Positions 27,153 to 33,881 of a stretch of DNA of 37,778 nt are shown here, one piece after another. Under the pieces are notes generated by a model. The model saw nothing but the letters and a program-made list of their open reading frames with translations. It was not told the origin of the DNA and ran no database searches. The DNA is from a virus. Every line of letters starts with the position of its first letter. The first letter of the stretch is position 1. The translations under genes and the position numbers were made by a program. The stretch is taken from the IMG/VR virus record IMGVR_UViG_3300033143_003673, positions 1 to 37,778 of that record. The stretch is one strand, 5' to 3'.

Positions 27153-28484
27153 ATGCCTATCCCTCCCGGAACAAAATTTCATGGCGTAGCCCCCGGCGTC
27201 GATACCGACAACAAGGGGTCAAAGCGCAAGAACGACCAGCGGAACACTTACACCATCGAGGAGCTTGGCGGTGGCAATACCATAAGTGTAGTTGCTGATA
27301 GCAATATCCAAGCGGGCAGAGCTTGTTATATGGTAGGCAGTGACGAAGCTACGGGGTTGCCATTGGTATCTGACTCCCCGGCATCGGCACCTGTTGGAAT
27401 AGGCAAGTATCTTGGTCTTCGGGATTATTATTCGGGCAATGTTGCTGCTGGCGAGACGTTTGACCTTGTTGTCAACGGACCCGTGACGGCTATCCTTTAT
27501 CGCACAGACAGAAACATTTATGGTGATGGAGGGTTCTATGATGGCCAACCCATATACGTCCACCCTCGGTATGTGAATGAAATCAGCCCTATAGATGGTT
27601 CTGGGGTAAAGGTTGGGTATCTAGCGGACGCGACGGTTATTGACGGGTTTTATCGAAAGGTTTACCTTCAGCCCAACCCCACTACCACTTGGTTCGATGG
27701 TGTGGGGTATGGCTTGAGTCATAGGGTGCCGATTTTTTCTACCCCGAGAATTCCAAACAGCAATACGTATAAGATAGATACGTCCTATTCCGGCACGGGG
27801 CTTACGGGAGGAATGATTGTGGTCGCCCCATGGGTAGAGGGCACCGACAATACATCTACTTTGAAATTTATATCTGTCGGCGATTCTAACGGAACAAACG
27901 GAACTACAAGTGGTGTAATTCGCGGTACAGTTACGCTTGCTCTTGCCGACGATTATTCTTTTGGTGATTCAATTTACATTGAGTCCGGCGGTAGTGGACT
28001 TACCCCAACCTCAACTAGCGGAATTTCCGTTGGTATTATCACAGATGACAATCGAAGTGGTGCGTATGCGGTGGGGACATTTACGGGAGTTCCTTCCGAC
28101 GGAGACACCATTGAATTCAATTCAAACACGTTTTATTTTGTCTCTACAGTTAATTCTGGCAACGCTAGAAACCAGATTGAGATAGGCTCCTTGACATCCG
28201 CGAGCGACTTTGCGACTCTTTTCAAAGAAGTTGTTGATGCTGGCAGCGCAGCTACGGGCTCTGGCAGCGCACCTACAAGCGGCAATAGCTATTACATAGA
28301 CTCTTTGGTCTTGGGCCTAAGAGCCAACACCCCGGCCATCAGTCTTGGAGACTTGGTTTACGTATACGCTGTTAAAGGCTCTGCGGGTAACGGTTACACA
28401 GCGACTTCTTCGTCCTCTGCATTTTCTTGGACCCAGACTTTTTCAGGAGGCTCTGATGATTATGAGTGTTACATAGACGTCTAA
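27153..28484 (+). CDS. Fibre/decoration-like structural protein with shared N-terminal module, 443 aa
   Basis: N-terminal MPIPPGTKFHGVAPGVDTDN, then KGSKRKNDQRNTYTIEEL, closest to the module of 21438-22919. Residues about 50-120 (GLPLVSDSPAS, AAGETFDLVVNGPVTAILYR) align with the core of that same protein. Residues about 305-435 (GTFTGVPSDGDTIEFNSNTF, then YAVKGSAGNGYTATSSSSAF) carry the beta module that in the other protein lies directly after the anchor. Mostly neutral Gly/Ser/Thr-rich beta sequence, as in phage fibres. Confidence 0.72.
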   Translation: MPIPPGTKFHGVAPGVDTDNKGSKRKNDQRNTYTIEELGGGNTISVVADSNIQAGRACYMVGSDEATGLPLVSDSPASAPVGIGKYLGLRDYYSGNVAAGETFDLVVNGPVTAILYRTDRNIYGDGGFYDGQPIYVHPRYVNEISPIDGSGVKVGYLADATVIDGFYRKVYLQPNPTTTWFDGVGYGLSHRVPIFSTPRIPNSNTYKIDTSYSGTGLTGGMIVVAPWVEGTDNTSTLKFISVGDSNGTNGTTSGVIRGTVTLALADDYSFGDSIYIESGGSGLTPTSTSGISVGIITDDNRSGAYAVGTFTGVPSDGDTIEFNSNTFYFVSTVNSGNARNQIEIGSLTSASDFATLFKEVVDAGSAATGSGSAPTSGNSYYIDSLVLGLRANTPAISLGDLVYVYAVKGSAGNGYTATSSSSAFSWTQTFSGGSDDYECYIDV

Positions 28485-28591
28485 TGAACTGGACGGCTTT
28501 CGAGTGGACCCGGGTTGTCTTGGACCTTTTGGCGGATGGATTGGTTATTGTTTTCTGCGTAGTCTCGATATCATTCTTGATTAAAAAGTAA
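28484..28591 (+). CDS. Small single-span membrane protein, 35 aa
   Basis: MNWTAFEWTRVVLDLLADGL followed by VIVFCVVSISFLIKK: one membrane span and a short basic C-terminus. TAATG overlap with the fibre gene. In this position next to the lysis genes a holin-like or spanin-like role is possible but unproven. Confidence 0.55.
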   Translation: MNWTAFEWTRVVLDLLADGLVIVFCVVSISFLIKK

Positions 28592-28592
28592 G

Positions 28593-28751
28593 ATGCGTCT
28601 GAATTATCTTTATCGGAGTAACAAGCACGAGCAGTATTGGATTTACTGGGACGAGCCCGATTGGGATAACAACGCATCATGGACAGCACTATCACCTTGT
28701 TCGAAATCATCACCCTCTCCGGAGCCCTCATCGGAGTCTACGTCAAGTTGA
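28593..28751 (+). CDS. NYLYR-type small protein, 52 aa
   Basis: MRLNYLYRSNKHEQYWIYWD, then EPDWDNNASW, after which a Ser/Pro-rich tail (SSPSPEPSSEST) is read out of frame across the start of the next gene (73-bp overlap). The first 30 residues are shared in part with the mini-ORFs at 26041 and 27081. The tail may be an accident of a lost stop. Function unknown. Confidence 0.5.
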   Translation: MRLNYLYRSNKHEQYWIYWDEPDWDNNASWTALSPCSKSSPSPEPSSESTSS

Positions 28752-28888
28752 GTAGCGAGGTCGGCAAGCTCAAGTCCCGCATCATCATGCTAGAGCGGCA
28801 GGAAAGCGAGGTGAAGGCAATGCTGACGGCCCTTACCGAGGCTGTGCAAGAAATTAAGATTCTGCTGGCCCAAACGGGCATCAAGTGA
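28679..28888 (+). CDS. Membrane-anchored coiled-coil protein, holin-associated type, 69 aa
   Basis: N-terminal hydrophobic segment (LFEIITLSGALIGVYVKL) followed by a heptad-like helix (EVGKLKSRIIMLERQESEVK, then MLTALTEAVQEIKILLAQ). This one-span plus coiled-coil design is common next to phage endolysin genes (XhlA-like or holin accessory). Its stop overlaps the GTG of the peptidase gene, supporting a lysis role. Confidence 0.7.
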   Translation: MDSTITLFEIITLSGALIGVYVKLSSEVGKLKSRIIMLERQESEVKAMLTALTEAVQEIKILLAQTGIK

Positions 28889-29238
28889 AGTACTTCACCT
28901 ACGACGAATTCGACAGCCCGGACCAGCCGGGGTCGGGCTACGAGATGGAGCCCATCTTTTTGGAGAAGCTTGATTTGGCTCGCGAGCTGAGCGGCGTTCC
29001 GTACGTCATCAACTCTGGCTATCGTACGGAGTACTGGAATCAAAAAGTTGGGGGCCGCGTTGGAAGCAGCCATCTTACGGGCTGGGCGGCCGACATCCGT
29101 GCTAACAGTTCCAACCGCCGGTTTTTTGTTCTGAAGGGCCTTATCGAAGCCGGATTCGACAGGATTGGCGTGGGCACCAACTTCATCCACGTGGACTGCG
29201 ACCCGAGCAAAGCAGGCAACGTAACGTGGTTGTACTGA
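28885..29238 (+). CDS. M15-type peptidoglycan peptidase (endolysin), 117 aa
   Basis: Peptidase M15 (D-Ala-D-Ala carboxypeptidase-like) signatures: INSGYRTEYWNQKVGG (about 42-57), SSHLTGWAADIRA with His63 and Asp70 as zinc ligands, and a final FIHVDCD with the third His. Length about 117 is normal for compact phage M15 endolysins. No signal peptide, so it needs a holin. GTG start at 28885 overlaps the previous TGA. Flanked by coiled-coil membrane and holin-like small genes, this is the lysis cassette. Confidence 0.92.
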   Translation: MKYFTYDEFDSPDQPGSGYEMEPIFLEKLDLARELSGVPYVINSGYRTEYWNQKVGGRVGSSHLTGWAADIRANSSNRRFFVLKGLIEAGFDRIGVGTNFIHVDCDPSKAGNVTWLY

Positions 29239-29256
29239 ATTGCGTAACTTGGTTCC

Positions 29257-29415
29257 ATGATTGATTTTATCACTGAGTTTTGGGCTGAGCTTTTGCTCGC
29301 CGCTCTGGCATTCGCGAAGGTCATCGTGAATCTCACACCGACGGAGAGCGACAACCAAGTCTTCGGGTATCTGGATTTGCTTATTACTGCTATTACTGGC
29401 GACCGCCGTAAGTGA
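29257..29415 (+). CDS. Holin-like small membrane protein, 52 aa
   Basis: MIDFITEFWAELLLAALAFA followed by KVIVNLTPTESDNQVFGYLD. One amphipathic membrane helix and the FAKVIVNLTPTESDN-x-VFG signature that I recognise from small phage membrane proteins beside endolysins. Holin function is inferred from position and size. Confidence 0.68.
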   Translation: MIDFITEFWAELLLAALAFAKVIVNLTPTESDNQVFGYLDLLITAITGDRRK

Positions 29416-29416
29416 G

Positions 29417-30658
29417 ATGGCTAAGATTGGCAACGACACAAGCTATCCTCAAAAGACAACCCCGGTAGGGGCGGATACGCTTATTGGCACCGACTCTCAG
29501 GATAACGAGAATACTAAGCAGTTTACTGTTCAGGGCCTCGCGAACTTTGTGACAGGCGGCGGAGGCGTTGTCAACACCGTTACTGGGACTAGCCCTATAC
29601 AGGCGACCCCGACTTCGGGCAACGTCAACGTAAGCCTTTCTACTGTGTCTTCTCAAGGCACATACAGTTACGCGAGCGTCATTGTGGACCAGTACGGCCG
29701 TGTTATTGGAGCTAACTCCAACACTCCCGTTACCGCTGCTTCCGCTGGCGGGACAAGCCTTACTGGGGATGTAACTTTTGCCGCAGGGCCAAACACCATT
29801 GTTACTGGTGACGCAGCCACCAACACCATTACCATCGAGTCTACGGGGGGTGCGGGCCCCGGCGGTACGGTTACTCAGGTTAATACCGGGACAGGGCTCT
29901 CTGGAGGGCCGGTAACAACTACCGGAACCATTTCTTTGGCCAACACTGCTGTAACTGCGGGGAGCTATACAGCGCCTACTATTGCGGTTAATGCTCAGGG
30001 TCAGATTACTTCTGCATCGAGCAACACCATTGACCTTCAATACGTCCTCAATAACGGAGGTGTATCTAATGGTCAATCCGTTATTCTTACAGGCACAGGT
30101 GTTCAGATTAGTGCGCCGGGCGCGGTTTTTACCAGCTCTAACACTGGCTCCACTGTTACCGCCGACCTGCGTGTAGGCAACCAGCTTCTCGACTACAACA
30201 ATGCCTTTGGGACTAGCGGTCAAGTCCTTGTGGCGGACCCTAATGCGGGGGGAGTTGGGGTACCCGGGGTGGTTTGGGCCAACCCCTCTACATTCACGGC
30301 CACAGCCACGATTAGTTCAGCGGCGCTAAATGCAGCTACTCCCGTTCAAGTTGTAGCTGCGCCCGGAGCCGGCAAGTACATTCAGGTCATTTCTGCCGCA
30401 GCGAAATACAACTACGGAACCTCGACTTATAGCTTTAACCAGCCTTTGAAGCTGTACACGAACGTCAGCAGCCCGCAGTTTGAGCTTGACGAAAACTTCT
30501 TGCTCCTCCCGGCAAGTCAGGTCCGAGCTATGTCTTTGACTACTAGCGGAGCCCTGACTGAAAACACCGCACTTTTCTTTGCTCCGGCCGCTGTTCCGAG
30601 TTCAAATGGCGACGGAGATATTGAACTTAACGTACAGTATCGTATTGTTGAGTTCTGA
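29417..30658 (+). CDS. Tail-fibre-like structural protein, 413 aa
   Basis: N-terminal MAKIGNDTSYPQKTTPVGAD, then DTLIGTDSQDNENTKQFTVQ, a start commonly seen in phage fibre proteins. Shaft repeats follow: VTQVNTGTGLSGGPVTTTGT, NTAVTAGSYTAPTIAVNAQG and QITSASSN, matching the 234-aa protein at 24190. The C-terminal third (AAPGAGKYIQVISAAAKYNY) resembles a distal beta domain. Very low charge, Gly/Thr/Ser/Ala rich. Likely a host-binding fibre or spike. Confidence 0.78.
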   Translation: MAKIGNDTSYPQKTTPVGADTLIGTDSQDNENTKQFTVQGLANFVTGGGGVVNTVTGTSPIQATPTSGNVNVSLSTVSSQGTYSYASVIVDQYGRVIGANSNTPVTAASAGGTSLTGDVTFAAGPNTIVTGDAATNTITIESTGGAGPGGTVTQVNTGTGLSGGPVTTTGTISLANTAVTAGSYTAPTIAVNAQGQITSASSNTIDLQYVLNNGGVSNGQSVILTGTGVQISAPGAVFTSSNTGSTVTADLRVGNQLLDYNNAFGTSGQVLVADPNAGGVGVPGVVWANPSTFTATATISSAALNAATPVQVVAAPGAGKYIQVISAAAKYNYGTSTYSFNQPLKLYTNVSSPQFELDENFLLLPASQVRAMSLTTSGALTENTALFFAPAAVPSSNGDGDIELNVQYRIVEF

Positions 30659-30876
30659 TGCGAGACATTAGAAAGCTCTGTGTCGGTCCGAACTACAAGG
30701 ACTCGATGTGTTACGTGGTGGGGCAGCCAGTTCTTGGCGGCACCCACCATGTGCATTTAATTAAATACGTAGACGGCAACTTCCTCATCTTCATTGAGCA
30801 GGAGGACGTGATTGTGCTTTGGAAAGAGTTCACGTCTCCCATGCCGATTTCAATAGAGTACAATATCAACTTTTGA
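30658..30876 (+). CDS. Hypothetical protein, 72 aa
   Basis: MRDIRKLCVGPNYKDSMCYV, then VGQPVLGGTHHVHLIKYVDG and NFLIFIEQEDVIVLWKEFTS. Small mixed alpha/beta protein of unknown function. TGATG overlap with the fibre gene upstream; its TGA overlaps the TTG start of the next gene. Confidence 0.68.
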   Translation: MRDIRKLCVGPNYKDSMCYVVGQPVLGGTHHVHLIKYVDGNFLIFIEQEDVIVLWKEFTSPMPISIEYNINF

Positions 30877-31424
30877 GAGCAGTAGAGCAATTCATTGTAC
30901 GGGGAGATAGATACGCAAATACCAAGGGGGACCTCATCGTCAGCGCGAACGAGGAGGACCACCGCTTTTCGAACCGGGAGGGCGAGGTAGTTGCGTTACC
31001 CTTGGGCTACGACGGCCCTATCTCTGTTGGCGACACCCTACTTGTTCACCACAACGTGTTCAAGTACTATAACGACATGAAGGGTCGCCGGCAAAGCGGC
31101 AGGAGCTTTCTCAGGGACGACCTCTTCCTCGTCGACTTCGACCAGTTCTATATGTGGCGTTCGGACGGGGACTGGCGCCCCCACGACAGGTTTTGTTTTG
31201 TCAAACCCATACCTCCTGTAGAGTCAACAATATTTAAGCCGTTGACAGAGGAGCCGTTGATGGGTATAATGAGTTACCCAAATGATTATCTTATGGCGCA
31301 AGGAATCAAGTCTGGTGACACGGTAACCTTTAGACCCGAAAGCGAGTACGAGTTCATTGTTGACGGGGAGAAGTTGTACCGAATGTTCGACCACCAAATC
31401 ACATGCAAGATTCAAGGAGGCTGA
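30873..31424 (+). CDS. Conserved phage protein, possibly two GroES-like domains, 183 aa
   Basis: I chose TTG at 30873 (LRAVEQFIVRGDRYANTKGD), because the family begins with MRAxxxFIV and the TTGA overlaps the previous stop; an upstream ATG at 30819 gives an unrelated extension. First half: ISVGDTLLVHHNVFKYYNDM and FLRDDLFLVDFDQFYMW. Second half: KSGDTVTFRPESEYEFIVDG and EKLYRMFDHQITCKI. The GDxVxF ... G(E)-x-LYRM-x-x-x-I-x-x-K order recalls the last strands of GroES, so a tandem Cpn10-like fold is conceivable. Function unknown. Confidence 0.68.
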   Translation: MRAVEQFIVRGDRYANTKGDLIVSANEEDHRFSNREGEVVALPLGYDGPISVGDTLLVHHNVFKYYNDMKGRRQSGRSFLRDDLFLVDFDQFYMWRSDGDWRPHDRFCFVKPIPPVESTIFKPLTEEPLMGIMSYPNDYLMAQGIKSGDTVTFRPESEYEFIVDGEKLYRMFDHQITCKIQGG

Positions 31425-31684
31425 AGGAACGCATCATTGCTGCCGGCCGCGTGGCCGTGGAGCAACTCATCAAGGTTGCTCAGGAGGACATCCTGAAGCC
31501 GGGTGAGGATGATGACCTTGCGGCAGACAGGCTGAAAAATGCGGCGGCTACGAAGAAGCTGGCCATCATGGACGCCTTTGAAATCTTGAATCGCATCGAC
31601 TCCGAAGAAGAGGAGTTGGAGCTGGCGTCGAGCTCTACCAAGACAGAAACTAAGGTGGGGTTTGCAGAGCGACGTTCCAGATAA
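31403..31684 (+). CDS. Candidate terminase small subunit, 93 aa
   Basis: Helical protein: RRLKERIIAAGRVAVEQLIK, then LKPGEDDDLAADRLKNAAAT and KKLAIMDAFEILNRIDSEEE. The DDDLAADRLKNAAATKKLAI block is conserved among phage proteins placed directly before TerL. Size, helix content and position suit a small terminase that recognises the packaging site, but no classical DNA-binding motif is seen. Overlaps TerL by 23 bp. Confidence 0.6.
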   Translation: MQDSRRLKERIIAAGRVAVEQLIKVAQEDILKPGEDDDLAADRLKNAAATKKLAIMDAFEILNRIDSEEEELELASSSTKTETKVGFAERRSR

Positions 31685-33881
31685 GCTATACACCGTTCGG
31701 TACGACTACGTATCGAAGGGAGTGGTATCCAACAAGAACCGCGCGAAGACGTGGATGTATGGATACAACGAGAAGTACGACATGGTCGTTATCTCCAAGA
31801 CCGGACAGATTGGAGACATCATAGAGGTCAACGGCCTCGTTATCGCGCTCCCCTTGGCGCCGAAAGACTTGCCCAAGGGCAATAACAAGTGGGTCCGCGA
31901 AGAGCTCCCCAAGGCCCTTTCTCGCGTCCAGAGCATCTTCCAATGGAATGATATGCCCAAGGCGTTCAAGGCGCAGTGGGTAGACTATATCGAGAGCGAA
32001 TTCGACCGCCGGGAGGAGGGCCATTGGTTCATTAACAACGGCATCTCGACGTACATCACGGGCGCCCACTACATGTACTTGCAGTGGACGAGCATCGACG
32101 TGGGCTACCCCGACTACCGCGAGGCCAATCGGATATTCTTTATCTTCTGGGAAGCGTGCAAGGCGGACCCCCGCAGCTTCGGTATGGTATACCTGAAGAT
32201 TCGTCGTTCGGGATTTTCGTTCATGGGGTCTTCGGAGTGCGTCAACACAGGAACTCTAGCCAAGGACTCACGAGTTGGGATACTCTCAAAGACAGGTAAC
32301 GACGCGAAAAAGATGTTCACCGACAAGGTGGTACCCATCGCGAACCGACTTCCATTCTTCTTCAAACCGATACAGGACGGCATGGATAAGCCGAAAACGG
32401 AACTGGCGTTTCGTATACCTGCTTCGAAGATTACAAAGAAGAACATGTACGATGTGGAGGACGAAGAGATTTTCGGACTGGACACGACCATCGACTGGAA
32501 GAACACCGACGACAACTCCTACGACGGAGAGAAGCTCCTCCTCCTCGTCCACGACGAGAGCGGAAAGTGGATTAAGCCCAACAACATCCTCAACAACTGG
32601 CGAGTTACCAAGACGTGTTTGCGCTTGGGCAGCAAGATTATCGGCAAGTGCCTTATGGGCTCCACTTCGAACGCGCTGGCGAAGGGAGGCTCAAATTTCA
32701 AGAAGCTATACGAGGATTCCGACCCGCGTGTACGCAACGCCAACGGACAAACCAAGAGCGGCATGTACTCCCTCTTCATCCCGATGGAGTACAATATGGA
32801 AGGCTTCATCGACGAGTTCGGCCACCCGGTGTTCCACGCGCCGGAGAAGCCGGTGATGGGTGTCGACGGCGAGAAGATTCGTGGCGGGGCGGTAGACTAC
32901 TGGGACGCGGAGGTCGAAAGCATGAAGAGCGACCCCGACGCCCTTAACGAGTTCTACCGACAGTTTCCGCGTACTGAGTCGCACGCTTTCCGGGACGAAA
33001 GCAAGCAGAGCCTATTTAATCTGACCAAGATTTACCAGCAGATTGATTACGCCGACAGCCTTGTCAAAGAGCACTACCTCACGCGCGGTTCGTTTCAGTG
33101 GCAGAACGGAATCAAGGACAGCAAAGTCATCTTCAGTCCCGACAAGCGGGGCAGATTTAATGTGTCTTGGACGCCACCCCAGCACATGCAAAATCGTTGG
33201 ATAGACAAACGTGGCGTTAAGTATCCCGGCAATGAACATCTCGGTTCCTTTGGATGTGACTCCTACGACATTAGTGGCACTGTTGGCGGTGGTGGTAGTA
33301 ATGGCGCTCTGCACGGAATGACCAAGTTCCACATGGACGACGCGCCTACCAACGAGTTCTTCTTGGAGTATGTCGCCCGCCCGCAGACGGCGGAGATTTT
33401 CTTCGAGGAGGTGCTCATGGCTTGCATCTTCTATGGTATGCCCATCTTGATTGAGAACAACAAGCCCCGCCTGTTGTACCACTTCAAGAACCGAGGGTAT
33501 CGCGGGTTCTGTATGAACCGTCCGGACAAGCACTTCAATAAGTTGAGTAAGACCGAGCGCGAGCTGGGCGGCATCCCCAACAGTTCTGAAGACGTCAAGC
33601 AGGCCCACGCCGCCGCCGTGGAGAGCTATATCGAAAAGCACGTTGGCGTGCTAGAGGACGGAGAAATTGGGATGATGCCGTTCGTCAGAACCCTTGAGGA
33701 CTGGGCACGATTTGATATTAGCAACCGTACTGCATTTGACGCCACCATTAGCAGCGGACTGGCTGTTATGGCCAACCAAAAACACCTCTATCTTCCTGAG
33801 CAGAAGAAGAGTTCAATAAGCATTACCTTGCCGAGATATAACAATCGTGGTTATAGGAGCGAGCTGAATGAAGGACGTTAA
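31662..33881 (+). CDS. terL: Terminase large subunit, 739 aa
   Basis: ATPase: a Walker A of the RRxGFS type (LKIRRSGFSFMGSSE, 178-192) instead of GKS/T, Walker B LLLLVHDES (Asp298, Glu299) and coupling motif GKCLMGSTSN (328-337). Nuclease: FGCDSYDIS (Asp533), ILIENNKP (Glu598) and RTAFDATISSG (Asp693) fit an RNase H-like active site. The protein cuts concatemers and pumps DNA into the prohead at the portal. The start is TTG at 31662, overlapping the upstream gene; the first in-frame ATG would remove about 31 residues of a conserved-looking N-terminus. The length is long for the family, with an extra N-terminal domain of about 170 residues. Confidence 0.93.
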   Translation: MQSDVPDKLYTVRYDYVSKGVVSNKNRAKTWMYGYNEKYDMVVISKTGQIGDIIEVNGLVIALPLAPKDLPKGNNKWVREELPKALSRVQSIFQWNDMPKAFKAQWVDYIESEFDRREEGHWFINNGISTYITGAHYMYLQWTSIDVGYPDYREANRIFFIFWEACKADPRSFGMVYLKIRRSGFSFMGSSECVNTGTLAKDSRVGILSKTGNDAKKMFTDKVVPIANRLPFFFKPIQDGMDKPKTELAFRIPASKITKKNMYDVEDEEIFGLDTTIDWKNTDDNSYDGEKLLLLVHDESGKWIKPNNILNNWRVTKTCLRLGSKIIGKCLMGSTSNALAKGGSNFKKLYEDSDPRVRNANGQTKSGMYSLFIPMEYNMEGFIDEFGHPVFHAPEKPVMGVDGEKIRGGAVDYWDAEVESMKSDPDALNEFYRQFPRTESHAFRDESKQSLFNLTKIYQQIDYADSLVKEHYLTRGSFQWQNGIKDSKVIFSPDKRGRFNVSWTPPQHMQNRWIDKRGVKYPGNEHLGSFGCDSYDISGTVGGGGSNGALHGMTKFHMDDAPTNEFFLEYVARPQTAEIFFEEVLMACIFYGMPILIENNKPRLLYHFKNRGYRGFCMNRPDKHFNKLSKTERELGGIPNSSEDVKQAHAAAVESYIEKHVGVLEDGEIGMMPFVRTLEDWARFDISNRTAFDATISSGLAVMANQKHLYLPEQKKSSISITLPRYNNRGYRSELNEGR

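Noticed and set aside
21438-28484. Diversity-generating retroelement acting on the fibre paralogs
   Set aside because: No reverse transcriptase, no template repeat with adenine-specific differences, and the differences between paralogs are large blocks rather than scattered A-site changes.
28372-28731. Minus-strand frame of 119 codons opposite the end of the 443-aa gene
   Set aside because: Ser/Lys/Thr-rich antisense reading over three plus-strand genes with coupled starts; no motif or neighbour supports it.
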